This document shows positions 46,936 through 55,521 of a stretch of DNA of 64,000 nt, piece by piece. The notes beneath the pieces were generated by a model, which was given only the letters and a program-made list of their open reading frames with translations, was not told where the DNA came from and did no database searches. The position numbers and the translations under genes were made by a program. Within the stretch, counting starts at the first letter, position 1. Each line of letters starts with the position of its first letter. The stretch covers positions 1,054,001 through 1,118,000 of the forward strand of contig NZ_AP018049.1 of the NCBI RefSeq assembly GCF_003609775.1. The letters are read 5' to 3'. Source of the stretch: Prevotella melaninogenica (GTDB taxonomy: Bacteria > Bacteroidota > Bacteroidia > Bacteroidales > Bacteroidaceae).

Positions 46936-47361
46936 ATGAGCAAACTTATTCAAGAATTCAAGGAATTTGCAGTAAAGGGTAATGCTGTTGATATGGCTGT
47001 CGGTGTAATCATCGGTGGTGCTTTCGGCAAGATTGTTTCATCTATCGTTGACGATATCATCATGCCTCCTATCGGATGGCTTATCGGTGGCGTTAACTTC
47101 GAAGACTTAAAGTACACACTTCCACAGGTAGAGATTCCTGGTGTTACTGCTCCTGCTCCTGCAACCATCAACTATGGTAACTTCTTGCAGACATTGCTTG
47201 ACTTTATTATCATCGCTTTCTGTGTATTCATGATGGTAAAGGGTATCAACAAACTCTCTAAGAAGAAGGAAGAGGAACCAGCTGCTCCTGCACCTGATCC
47301 AGAGCCAACTAACGAGGAGAAACTTCTCTCTGAAATTCGCGACTTGCTAAAAAATAAGTAA
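46936..47361 (+). CDS. mscL: Large-conductance mechanosensitive channel
   Basis: 141 residues. Opens with [41 protein letters not shown], the pore-lining first helix, a periplasmic loop, then a second helix ([24 protein letters not shown]) and an acidic/basic tail. It opens under membrane tension to release solutes on sudden dilution. A clear terminator follows. Confidence 0.97.
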   Translation: MSKLIQEFKEFAVKGNAVDMAVGVIIGGAFGKIVSSIVDDIIMPPIGWLIGGVNFEDLKYTLPQVEIPGVTAPAPATINYGNFLQTLLDFIIIAFCVFMMVKGINKLSKKKEEEPAAPAPDPEPTNEEKLLSEIRDLLKNK

Positions 47362-47387
47362 GCAACTATCTGAAATACAGACATAAT

Positions 47388-47425
47388 AAGTCCGAAGAGT
47401 CGTAATGATTCTTCGGACTTTTTTT
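47388..47425 (+). terminator. Rho-independent terminator of mscL
   Basis: AAGTCCGAAGA and TCTTCGGACTTTTTTT form a stem of 11 bp with a T-run, 27 bp after the mscL stop. Confidence 0.93.
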
Positions 47426-47556
47426 GTTGACATCAACACCCATCTCCTTTCATTGAGATTACCGAAAGACTTTGCTTCCTACGTATCTTCTATTCTAATA
47501 TCAACCTTCTAATGCAACTAAAAACGCTGCATCAAAACAATGAAGTTTCCCCTTTA

Positions 47557-47664
47557 TTCGGACAACAAAGTATTGTTCCCCGAATTTTCTTCATGAAAGA
47601 AAAGAATTATTTTCATGAACATAAATATTTTTCTTCATGAAAAGAAATATTTTTTTTCACGTAA
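47557..47664. repeat. 22-bp phased array, TTCATGAA family, copy 1
   Basis: TTCATGAA lies at 47590, 47612 and 47634, and TTCACGTA at 47657: spacings 22, 22 and 23. Just before, TTCGG-acAACAA and TTGTT-ccCCGAA form another dyad centred 23 bp ahead of the first. The array is A/T-rich and lies between the convergent mscL and guaA genes. Confidence 0.85.
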
Positions 47665-47812
47665 ATAATTTGCAACGAATAAAAGACTGTAATGAAACCA
47701 ACCAACTAAAACAAGACTTTACAACCTGATTATCAATACAACAAACAATATCTTACACTATCCTAAAGTCCAATATAATTTCCTTTCTTATTTCTTTATA
47801 ATATTGTATAAC

Positions 47813-47842
47813 GAAAAATAGGGACGCCCTTGCATCCCTATC
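47813..47842 (-). terminator. Terminator of guaA
   Basis: On the minus strand ATAGGGA...TCCCTAT with inner pairs, followed by TTTTTC. It lies about 25 bp past the guaA stop. Confidence 0.8.
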
Positions 47843-47867
47843 CTTCTATATTTGTCTATTTTCTTTC

Positions 47868-49412
47868 TTACTCCCACTCAATTGTTGAAGGTGGTTTTGA
47901 AGAGATATCGTAACATACGCGGTTGACTCCCTTTACCTTACGGATGATTTCATTAGAAACATCTGCCATGAAGTCATAAGGGAGGTGTGCCCAGTCAGCT
48001 GTCATTGCGTCCATTGATGTAACGGCACGGAGAGCAACAGGATGCTCGTAAGTACGCTCATCACCCATCACTCCTACTGAACGAATCGTAGAGAGCAATA
48101 CGGTACCTGCCTGCCAAACGTGGTCGTAAAGACTTGAACCATCTGGCATAGTATAGTTGTGCATCTTCTCGATATAGATATCATCAGCATCCTGAAGAAT
48201 ACGAACCTTATCACGAGTAATATCACCCAAGATACGAACAGCAAGACCAGGACCTGGGAATGGATGACGCTTGATAAGACGTTCTGGCATTCCAAGCTCA
48301 TAACCTACACGGCGAACCTCGTCTTTGAAGAGCCAACGAAGTGGCTCACAAAGCTGAAGATGCATCTCTTCTGGAAGACCACCCACGTTATGGTGACTCT
48401 TAATAACCATACCTGTAATACTCAGACTCTCAATACGGTCTGGGTAAATAGTACCTTGTGCAAGCCACTTAGCATCAGTAATCTTCTTTGCCTCAGCATT
48501 AAACACCTCAACGAAGTCACGACCAATAATCTTACGTTTCTGCTCTGGGTCAGTAACTCCTTCAAGATCCTTAAAGAATTGCTCAGAAGCATCAACTCCG
48601 ATAACGTTCAACCCGAGTCCCTTATAAGCATCCATCACCTTTGTAAATTCGTTCTTACGGAGCATACCATGGTCTACGAAGATACAAGTAAGGTTCTTAC
48701 CGATAGCCTTATTGAGCAATACTGCACAAACAGAAGAGTCAACACCACCTGAAAGACCAAGGATAACACGGTCGTTACCCACCTGCTCACGAATCTCCTG
48801 AACAGCACTTTCTACGAATGAAGCTGCACTCCACTCCTGCTTGCTACCACAGATATTTACAACGAAGTTCTCCAACAACTGCTTACCCTGCAATGAGTGG
48901 TAAACCTCTGGATGGAACTGAACTGCCCACACAGGCTGTGTCTTTGATGCAAAAGCAGCATACTTAACGTCACCAGTTGAGGCAATGATATCGTAATCCT
49001 CTGGGATAGCAGTAATCGTGTCACCGTGACTCATCCATACCTGCGAGCCTTTCTCAAAGCCTGCAAAAAGGCGGTTGTTAAGGTCGATACTCTCTAAGTT
49101 GGCACGACCATACTCACGTGTACCCGTCTGCTCAACCTTACCTCCATTTGAATAAGAGAGGTACTGAGCACCATAACAGATACCGAGAACTGGAATCTTA
49201 CCGATAAACTGACTGAGGTCTACCTTGAAAGCCTCTGGATCATGTACGGAATAAGGTGAGCCAGAAAGAATCACACCAATCACAGATGGGTCATCCTTCG
49301 GGAACTTGTTGTAAGGGAGGATCTCGCAGAAGGTATCCAACTCACGTACACGACGGCCGATAAGCTGTGTCGTCTGTGAGCCGAAATCCAAAATGATAAT
49401 CTTCTGTTGCAT
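47868..49412 (-). CDS. guaA: GMP synthase (glutamine-hydrolysing)
   Basis: 514 residues, usual length. N-terminal glutaminase with the nucleophile in [18 protein letters not shown] and [13 protein letters not shown]-pyrophosphatase with [17 protein letters not shown]; dimer domain ending [15 protein letters not shown]. Turns XMP into GMP. Followed by its own terminator; the nucleotidyltransferase gene lies 24 bp upstream. Confidence 0.98.
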   Translation of the reverse strand: MQQKIIILDFGSQTTQLIGRRVRELDTFCEILPYNKFPKDDPSVIGVILSGSPYSVHDPEAFKVDLSQFIGKIPVLGICYGAQYLSYSNGGKVEQTGTREYGRANLESIDLNNRLFAGFEKGSQVWMSHGDTITAIPEDYDIIASTGDVKYAAFASKTQPVWAVQFHPEVYHSLQGKQLLENFVVNICGSKQEWSAASFVESAVQEIREQVGNDRVILGLSGGVDSSVCAVLLNKAIGKNLTCIFVDHGMLRKNEFTKVMDAYKGLGLNVIGVDASEQFFKDLEGVTDPEQKRKIIGRDFVEVFNAEAKKITDAKWLAQGTIYPDRIESLSITGMVIKSHHNVGGLPEEMHLQLCEPLRWLFKDEVRRVGYELGMPERLIKRHPFPGPGLAVRILGDITRDKVRILQDADDIYIEKMHNYTMPDGSSLYDHVWQAGTVLLSTIRSVGVMGDERTYEHPVALRAVTSMDAMTADWAHLPYDFMADVSNEIIRKVKGVNRVCYDISSKPPSTIEWE

Positions 49413-49436
49413 GTAAATGAATGTATTTAAAGAATA

Positions 49437-50243
49437 TCAGTTCTCCGTCTTGGAGCTTCGATACTCTGAATTTGCAATAAAGTCTTCAGCAGCCTGCAAA
49501 CTGTCGAGTTTGCCTACATCAAGCAGATGGAGGTCGGTTTTTAGTTCTCCACGGATATCAAGTCTGTCACAATTATTGAGATAGAACTCCATGATTGGGA
49601 ACTTATCCGCTTCAACAGCTTCTACAGCTTCTACCGCAGAGGAAGCTAACACGTGAATACCAGAGAAGGCACAGAGGTAGCAGTTGTTCTGAAAATAAGA
49701 ACTTTCTGCCTCTGTTGGGGAAACAAAATGCAACTGACGTAACTCGGCATGAGGAGACTTCACCTCGCCTGTAGCCACATTTGTCCACCCCACTAAGCGC
49801 ATATTGCTGTCGAAAACCAAGTAACGTTGGGTCACACGACGGCTTACCAACAGCAGAGCATCTGCCTTTGTTTCTAAAGCATGACGATAGAAAGCTGCTA
49901 AATCCACATTACTTAATATGTCAACATTATGAATCAGCACTGGCTGATGCTGATTAAAAAGCGAAGCAGCTCGCTTGATACCACCACCAGTATCAAGGAG
50001 CTGCTCTGTTTCATCAGACACATAGATATCCACACCATAGTTGTGTGCATCCAAATAGTCTGTTATCTGGTTTGCAAAATGATGTACATTGACAACCATA
50101 CGACTGCAACCAGCATCTGTCAATCTTCTGACAACATGCTCAAGCAGTGGCGCACCTCCCACCCTTACCAACGCTTTTGGCATTGTGTCAGTAAGCGGTT
50201 TCAAACGGGTACCGAGCCCGGCTGCAAAAATCATTGCCTGCAT
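49437..50243 (-). CDS. MurU-like sugar-1-phosphate nucleotidyltransferase
   Basis: 268 residues. AMIFAAGLGTRLKPLTDTMPKALVRVGG is the nucleotidyltransferase signature with the catalytic Arg and Lys; VLIHNVDILSNVDL holds the metal Asp. The MurU type activates MurNAc-1-phosphate for cell-wall recycling. An alternative is another hexose-1-phosphate nucleotidyltransferase. Co-directional with guaA, 24 bp apart. Confidence 0.8.
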   Translation of the reverse strand: MQAMIFAAGLGTRLKPLTDTMPKALVRVGGAPLLEHVVRRLTDAGCSRMVVNVHHFANQITDYLDAHNYGVDIYVSDETEQLLDTGGGIKRAASLFNQHQPVLIHNVDILSNVDLAAFYRHALETKADALLLVSRRVTQRYLVFDSNMRLVGWTNVATGEVKSPHAELRQLHFVSPTEAESSYFQNNCYLCAFSGIHVLASSAVEAVEAVEADKFPIMEFYLNNCDRLDIRGELKTDLHLLDVGKLDSLQAAEDFIANSEYRSSKTEN

Positions 50244-50393
50244 TTGCTTTTCTTTTTATGCCTACAAAATTAATGCTTTTATTTCAGTCTACAAAGGAAT
50301 GACAGACATAAATCAAAAAGAAAGGGGTTTACTTTGTATCTTGTCGTTATAATATAGTCATAGAATAAGGATAGAAAAAAGACAACAAAAACC

Positions 50394-50705
50394 TTATCCC
50401 TCCAGTTTCCATTGCCATTTTCTCATATCTACACAGCCATTGGCACGGAAGGTTATTCCCTCTGCCTTCAACAAGTTTCGCTGTTCTTTCCAACAAGGAG
50501 CCGTACGTCCGCTACCATTAACGACCCGATGACATGGCAAATATTCTGCTTCAGAGACATCATGTAGTACTTTTCCAACCAAACGAGCATGACGAGGACA
50601 GCCTACAAGCCATGCTATCTGCCCATAACTCAGCACACGACCACTCGGAATTGATGCCACAACGTTATAGACCTCTTTGCGAAATTCGTCTATATTTACA
50701 GCCAT
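50394..50705 (-). CDS. Minimal MGMT-type DNA alkyltransferase
   Basis: 103 residues from the ATG at 50705 (MAVNIDEFRKEVYNVVASIP). The frame is open for 51 codons further up without family similarity. It has the SYGQIAWLVGCPRHARLVGKVL helix-turn-helix and the acceptor Cys in PCHRVVNGSG. Only the active domain is present, as in alkyltransferase-like proteins, but those have Trp in place of Cys; this one keeps Cys and should repair O6-alkylguanine. Confidence 0.87.
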   Translation of the reverse strand: MAVNIDEFRKEVYNVVASIPSGRVLSYGQIAWLVGCPRHARLVGKVLHDVSEAEYLPCHRVVNGSGRTAPCWKEQRNLLKAEGITFRANGCVDMRKWQWKLEG

Positions 50706-50890
50706 TCTTACTCTAAATTGCCCTAATAAAAAGGAGCGAAGGAATTTAGTAGGGATTAAGCCGATACCTTTCATATCCTTGCATTGCTGTTCTTTGGAAA
50801 GAAACAGTAATGGCTTAACCCCACTAAAACCTTCAACTCCTAAACGATTGTCCCACAAGGGATTATTAAAACTTACCTATCAGCTTCTAA

Positions 50891-51439
50891 TTAAAGCGCA
50901 GCCTCAACAGCCTTCTGAACCTCCTTGAGGTCTACTGTAGGCTCGAAGCGTGCAACAACCTCACCATTGCGGTTAACGAGGAACTTAGTGAAGTTCCACT
51001 GGATGTCATTCTGCTTGCGTGGCTCTGTGTTTGCCTTGTTGTAAAGGTCTTCCATGATAGCAGCCAACTTCTCCTCGTATGCACCGCCAGCATAGCCCTT
51101 CTCGCTCTTCAACCATGTGTAGAGAGGGAGCTCGTTAGCACCATTCACCTCGCTCTTCTTGAACTGTGGGAAGTCAGTACCGAACTTTGCTGTACAGAAC
51201 TCATGAATCTCCTCGTCTGTACCTGGAGCCTGATGACCGAACTGGTCACATGGAATATCGAGAATCTCAAGACCCTTCTCCTTCAGACTGCGGTACATTG
51301 CCTCCAACTCCTCATACTGTGGAGTGAAGCCACAACCTGTTGCTGTGTTTACGATAAGAAGTACCTTACCCTTATATGTCTCGAGACTTACCTCGTTACC
51401 TTTCTTGTCTTTCAAACTGAAATCATAAACTGTTGCCAT
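50891..51439 (-). CDS. Glutathione peroxidase family (thioredoxin-type)
   Basis: 182 residues, GPx fold. VLLIVNTATGCGFTPQYEELEAMYRSLKEKGLEILDIPCDQFGHQAPGT holds the peroxidatic Cys in GCGFT and the resolving Cys in DIPCDQ; IQWNFTKFLVNRNGEVVARFEP is the WNFxKFLV motif with the Trp and Asn of the tetrad. Reduces peroxides, most likely with thioredoxin. Codons are strongly optimised. Confidence 0.94.
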   Translation of the reverse strand: MATVYDFSLKDKKGNEVSLETYKGKVLLIVNTATGCGFTPQYEELEAMYRSLKEKGLEILDIPCDQFGHQAPGTDEEIHEFCTAKFGTDFPQFKKSEVNGANELPLYTWLKSEKGYAGGAYEEKLAAIMEDLYNKANTEPRKQNDIQWNFTKFLVNRNGEVVARFEPTVDLKEVQKAVEAAL

Positions 51440-51589
51440 AATTCTTTACTCTTTATTAAATTCTACAATAATATTTTATAAGCCGTAAAGGCTATATATC
51501 AAACTTTTAAGTCTTATCTTTCATAGGCTTGGAGAGCATTAATCAAAACCATTTCAGTCCTTCCAAAGTCTATTCCGAATCCCAATGAT

Positions 51590-52015
51590 TTATTTTCTTA
51601 TCTTCGAAATCCACTCCTTGCAAACCTTCCATCCACCAGTAGACCACAATGCCCATGCTATCAGTACAGGCTGGAAGAATAGTCGGATGAGGCGTGCAGT
51701 ATCAGTATTCAGTCCGAACGAATCAATATGATAGAAATATTGATTGAGGTTTCCAGGGAAGATGAGAACAAAGAAGAGGGCGAGCAACGCTCCTACTACC
51801 GCCTTATGCTTATACAAGAGTAGCATACTCAATCCTAAAGCAATCTCTACTACACCTGAAGAAAGTACCACGAAATCGGTAAATCCCTCTGAGAATCGAA
51901 GCCACATAGGCACCTGTGCCACGAACTCCAATCGGTTAAACGTTAGATGCGACACACCCGCATACGTCATAAATGCTCCTAAAAGGAGGCGGAAAATCAT
52001 CTTTACTTTGTTCAT
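51590..52015 (-). CDS. DoxX-like small membrane protein
   Basis: 141 residues from the ATG at 52015, ten codons into the open frame. Four membrane helices: VKMIFRLLLGAFMTYAGVSHLTF, DFVVLSSGVVEIALGLSMLLLY, AVVGALLALFFVLIFPGNLNQYFY and LIRLFFQPVLIAWALWST. The AGVSHLTF and FPGNLNQY motifs fit DoxX/DUF417-like proteins. Function unknown. A TATCTTTG box lies at 52159-52166 on the minus strand. Confidence 0.78.
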   Translation of the reverse strand: MNKVKMIFRLLLGAFMTYAGVSHLTFNRLEFVAQVPMWLRFSEGFTDFVVLSSGVVEIALGLSMLLLYKHKAVVGALLALFFVLIFPGNLNQYFYHIDSFGLNTDTARLIRLFFQPVLIAWALWSTGGWKVCKEWISKIRK

Positions 52016-52158
52016 CCTGTTTCTTTGTAAATGGGGTCGCAACACCTTCTCTCAGCGTTAACTGATGTCTGTGTCACGCCCCCGGAAATACCTTTACTAA
52101 TTAATCGTCTTTACAATCTTTTCTTAATCAAATCTTACTAAACCATTATTTTCAATTG

Positions 52159-52166
52159 CAAAGATA
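52159..52166 (-). promoter_or_regulatory. Promoter -7 box of the DoxX-like gene
   Basis: TATCTTTG on the minus strand, about 145 bp before the ATG. Confidence 0.5.
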
Positions 52167-52310
52167 TAAAAAGACACTTATATCGCAAGCGATCACACGT
52201 TAAATTTAACATCATTTTGCACCTACAACATGCTTAACAACCACTATTAAACTGCCTTAATAGGAACGATAAGCCCCTCACTTATGCTTTATTATCATTG
52301 TGTTAGTGCC

Positions 52311-52376
52311 GAACACATATTGTGTTCATGGTAAGCACCAATGGTGCTAAGCCTTAACACCACACAAAATGATGCT
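52311..52376. repeat. 22-bp phased array, CAC/GTG family, copy D
   Basis: GAACACAtatTGTGTTC (52311-52327, centre 52319) and AGCACCaatGGTGCT (52334-52348, centre 52341) are perfect dyads exactly 22 bp apart. A third, decayed unit TAACACCACAC starts at 52355. It lies between the DoxX promoter and the HNH gene end. Confidence 0.88.
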
Positions 52377-52470
52377 GAGGAAAAGCGTAATCGCTTGTAA
52401 GAAGAAAGGCGTTTAACGACCAAAAGCAAACAAACATCCCTATTTCAAAAGCATATAAGAAGTGAGAAAT

Positions 52471-53595
52471 CTAACGACCTCCTTTCCGCCTATTACACTC
52501 ACGACAAAGCATCTGACAGTTTTCTATCACAGTTCTTCCGCCTTCACGCCATGGAGTAATATGGTCACCCTCCATAAACTCATAATCAAACTCTTTTTGA
52601 CAAGACGGACAAATATGATGTTGCTTTTCCCACACAGTAAGTTTAATATCATCTGGAAAACCACGCAAATCGAGGTGACGCTCATCTCCTGTCAGCACGT
52701 ATGGAATTATACCCATTTGTTTCTGTACATCACTATCAAGAATCAGTTTAGAGATTCTGCTGGCTAAGTCTGCTGTGTCAAGAGTTGTACTGTGATATTT
52801 ATCATAGTATAAAGCCCAATTAAGACCCTTCATAATCTTTTTAAACTTCTTCAAATCAAAGTTTGTTATAGTCCAATTGAGTACATTCTGAAAGTAAGTC
52901 CAAAGATTATTTGCATTTGGGTCATGCTGATGTTCCGCCATATAACCAACCACAGACTGCGGTTTTCCTTCTCTTGTTTCGTGTTCTGCCATCCATTCCA
53001 GTGCCTTCTTCAAGAACTCTTGTCGAATTGGCGTACCATTAACCAAGTCTTTTCCCAAACGATATGCACCACAGTTTGACTTAGAGAAATGGCGTTTAGC
53101 ATCCGTAACAAACGGACCAGCATAGACAGCATTATTTATCTCCTGCTCGTTTAGGGGTTTACCTGCAATATTTATTGTCTTGAACCATTCTAACTTCTCT
53201 GAGGGTTCGCCCTCACAAAGGTAGATAGTCAACGGATAATCGAGGATAAGTTTCTGTATATCTGCAGGTTGATTGAAAAAGTTTTTGAAGTCATAAGCAA
53301 ACTTTCCGTCTACATACTCACAGAGTGAGAGCGTTCTTTGCTGTCCATCCATCACTTCATAAGGACATTCTGCATCCTCACTACGCCTTACCCAATACAT
53401 AACATTGAGTGGATAACCCTTCAAGACTGTTGAGATTACAGCTTGTTGTTCGCTCTCATTATATATAAACTCACGTTGATAAGGTGGACGAATGTCCAAT
53501 TGTCCACCATAACCACGCACTCCCTGCTCCTCATTGTTAATATAACCACGTGCTATATCACCAACAGTTACCTCTATTTGTTTGATTGTCATCAT
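52471..53595 (-). CDS. DUF262-HNH nuclease, putative defence or restriction protein
   Basis: 374 residues. N-terminal DUF262 (ParB-like) domain with DIRPPYQREFIY at about 35-45 and the DGQQR motif at 83-87. C-terminal HNH nuclease at about 322-374: CPSC zinc knuckle, GDHITPWREGGRTVIENCQMLCRECNRRK with the HNH metal residues and the second Cys pair. DUF262-HNH proteins are linked to phage defence and restriction of modified DNA. It lies 54 bp after an EcoRI-type methyltransferase gene and is likely its partner. No DUF1524 as in GmrSD. Confidence 0.82.
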   Translation of the reverse strand: MMTIKQIEVTVGDIARGYINNEEQGVRGYGGQLDIRPPYQREFIYNESEQQAVISTVLKGYPLNVMYWVRRSEDAECPYEVMDGQQRTLSLCEYVDGKFAYDFKNFFNQPADIQKLILDYPLTIYLCEGEPSEKLEWFKTINIAGKPLNEQEINNAVYAGPFVTDAKRHFSKSNCGAYRLGKDLVNGTPIRQEFLKKALEWMAEHETREGKPQSVVGYMAEHQHDPNANNLWTYFQNVLNWTITNFDLKKFKKIMKGLNWALYYDKYHSTTLDTADLASRISKLILDSDVQKQMGIIPYVLTGDERHLDLRGFPDDIKLTVWEKQHHICPSCQKEFDYEFMEGDHITPWREGGRTVIENCQMLCRECNRRKGGR

Positions 53596-53649
53596 AAGAC
53601 TTCTTATTGAATATATCCTTATTCTATGATAGTTTAAGACCGAAAATAT

Positions 53650-54717
53650 TTAAAGACGTTTATTACGAATAATTATTCTACTATATTGTCGTTTACCATT
53701 AACGACTCCACAACCGCCTCGATCTTCTTTATGATTAGTATAACCCATTATTTCTAATACTTCCTTGGGAGCAGAAGCACGTGTATTCCCACTTGCTTGC
53801 CAAATAATTTCAAACTGATTTGGATTATACTTATCGAGAAAAGTTATAGGAACTCCCATTAACCCTTTATAATCCATGGGAATATCTTGAGTACGTCCAA
53901 CATTAATAGCATCATAGTTATCATACTTTGGATACTCCTCTGGTGAATAGCGACATACTAAATCTAACTCTTCATTGCGCTTGGGTATTTCCAAGTTAGT
54001 AAACCAATTGACCCCAGACACACGTATTTGGTCTTCTTTATGATTACCAGCCGTTGCCGTATCTTCATACGGTGAATAGAAATGAGTTGCTCCTCCTTTG
54101 AATCCATAACCTAACCATAGCTTATTCTCTTTGATGAGTGGGAATACTTCCTTATACGTAATAGCATTCTGATGCCCCACAATAATAAACTTCTTATCGT
54201 AAGCCATTAACTGTCCTATATACTCTCGGAATAAAGAGAAAGGCGGATTAGAAACAACGATATCAGTTTCCTTCAAAAGAGCAACACACTCAGGTGAACG
54301 GAAATCACCTGTCTGCAGAATAGACATCACATTCTTATCATTCATTAAAAGATAACGAACATCGGATAAATCAACAGCTCCATCCCCATTCATATCCTTC
54401 ACTTCGGTTACTTCCATCTTATAAGCAACCTTCTGTGGTTCGGAGTCTGCATCATCAAAACGGAACACCAACTCGTTACCTTGCATTGGAGAGCCATTAT
54501 AACAGGTGCAGATAAGTTTCTTTAATCCCAACTGATTAAAGCGTAAAGCAAAATACTTAAAAAAGTTACTCTCGTAAGGGTCATCACAATTACAGAGCAC
54601 TGTCTTTCCACGGAAGTGTTTCCAATAATGTTGTAATTCTCGTTCTATATCGCTCAACTGCGTATAAAACTCGTCTTTTTTAGCTGTCTTTGCAGCATTT
54701 AGGTTTTTATTTGCCAT
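53650..54717 (-). CDS. EcoRI-family adenine-specific DNA methyltransferase
   Basis: 355 residues. KDEFYTQLSDIERELQHYWKHF and LCNCDDPYESNFFKYFA (about 42-58) open the SAM domain, and VVSNPPFSLFREYI (155-168) is the adenine-methylase NPPF motif. This is the family of the EcoRI modification enzyme, usually part of a type II system. An EF-hand/dockerin-like loop, DMNGDGAVDLSDV, is inserted at 108-120. No EcoRI-type endonuclease adjoins; a DUF262-HNH gene takes its place. Transcribed first, after a folded leader. Confidence 0.88.
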   Translation of the reverse strand: MANKNLNAAKTAKKDEFYTQLSDIERELQHYWKHFRGKTVLCNCDDPYESNFFKYFALRFNQLGLKKLICTCYNGSPMQGNELVFRFDDADSEPQKVAYKMEVTEVKDMNGDGAVDLSDVRYLLMNDKNVMSILQTGDFRSPECVALLKETDIVVSNPPFSLFREYIGQLMAYDKKFIIVGHQNAITYKEVFPLIKENKLWLGYGFKGGATHFYSPYEDTATAGNHKEDQIRVSGVNWFTNLEIPKRNEELDLVCRYSPEEYPKYDNYDAINVGRTQDIPMDYKGLMGVPITFLDKYNPNQFEIIWQASGNTRASAPKEVLEIMGYTNHKEDRGGCGVVNGKRQYSRIIIRNKRL

Positions 54718-55024
54718 TATGAATGATAGTCTTATGCATTACGACTATCAATCACGCCAAGACACAATAAAGGCGTGGATGCACCTTATTGCGTTCAGCT
54801 ATGAGGCAGCCTCGGATGGAAACCTCAGACAACTAACAAGAATGCACCACGCCTATTGCGTGTGCATTGCTATTAATTAATTGTCCGAAGCATACCATAC
54901 GATACGCTCGTCACATATTATTCATGTTACATTATTTCCAAGAAGTTTCCGAGGCTTTTGGCTGAACGCGAATAATAGCGAATGCTTTATTTACCAACAA
55001 TGTAATGGACTGGCTTAGCCAAAT
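54718..55024 (-). ncRNA. Strongly folded leader or RNA upstream of the methyltransferase
   Basis: From a TATCTTTG promoter (55038-55031) the minus-strand RNA would run about 300 nt to the methyltransferase ATG. GCGTTCAGC and GCCTCGGA (about 54969-54948) pair at long range with TCCGAGGC and GCTGAACGC (54816-54791). Inside are AATGCAC-ACGC hairpin arms (54841-54868) and alternative pairing of CTTCGGACAA with TTGTCTGAGG. Two more hairpins, CACGCC/GGCGTG and GATAGTC/GACTATC, lead up to the start codon. It may be a regulatory leader, riboswitch-like element or separate RNA. Confidence 0.5.
54725..54749. promoter_or_regulatory. Inverted repeat next to the methyltransferase start
   Basis: GATAGTC (54725-54731) and GACTATC (54743-54749) are perfect inverted repeats 7 bp before the ATG on the minus strand. 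It can be an operator or a hairpin over the ribosome-entry region. Confidence 0.6.
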
Positions 55025-55030
55025 CCGCTT

Positions 55031-55038
55031 CAAAGATA
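55031..55038 (-). promoter_or_regulatory. Promoter -7 box of the methyltransferase-nuclease unit
   Basis: TATCTTTG on the minus strand after a T-rich stretch; predicted start about 55024. The 450 bp from here to rlmN hold no supported gene. Confidence 0.6.
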
Positions 55039-55488
55039 CAAAAAAGCTATGAAAAGCCAAAAACAACTGTAAGAAAAACGAAATAAAGCTTTAAAGACAG
55101 AGCCTTTTTACTTTTAATTCTTTTACTTCATATATTTATTACATTTACAGAAATATCTCCATACTACACAATACTACCCAATAATACAAGTTGTGTAAAC
55201 GAAACATAGTGTGGAAGCTTTGATGACGTGAAAAGGAATAGTTCGTAATTGACAAACGATTTCTCTAACACAAACTTTCCTGTCACTTCTGTCATCCAAG
55301 GTTGATACATAAACGGTTGATTTATAATACACTTACGCTAAATGTTAAAAATGACAGGAAAATGAAATCAAAAAAACTATTGTATAATACGTGATAAATC
55401 TCTTCTTACTTTAGTAGACTTTACCACTCCATATTATCGAAGTGTGGCAAAAAAGAAAGGAAAACACTAATATTAGCTATTTTTTCGT

Positions 55489-55496
55489 TATCTTTG
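55489..55496 (+). promoter_or_regulatory. Promoter -7 box of rlmN
   Basis: TATCTTTG, with the predicted start about 20 nt before the ATG at 55522. Confidence 0.6.
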
Positions 55497-55521
55497 CAGC
55501 AACAAAACATTGAGAACGAGA

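Noticed and set aside
48159..48752. 197-codon open frame antisense to guaA
   Set aside because: It lies wholly inside guaA, has no family motif and odd composition (Thr/Asn/Leu-rich). It is a shadow of the real gene.
52471..53595. GmrSD type IV restriction enzyme
   Set aside because: The DUF262 half fits, but the DUF1524 half is missing; the C-terminus is a classical zinc-knuckle HNH nuclease.
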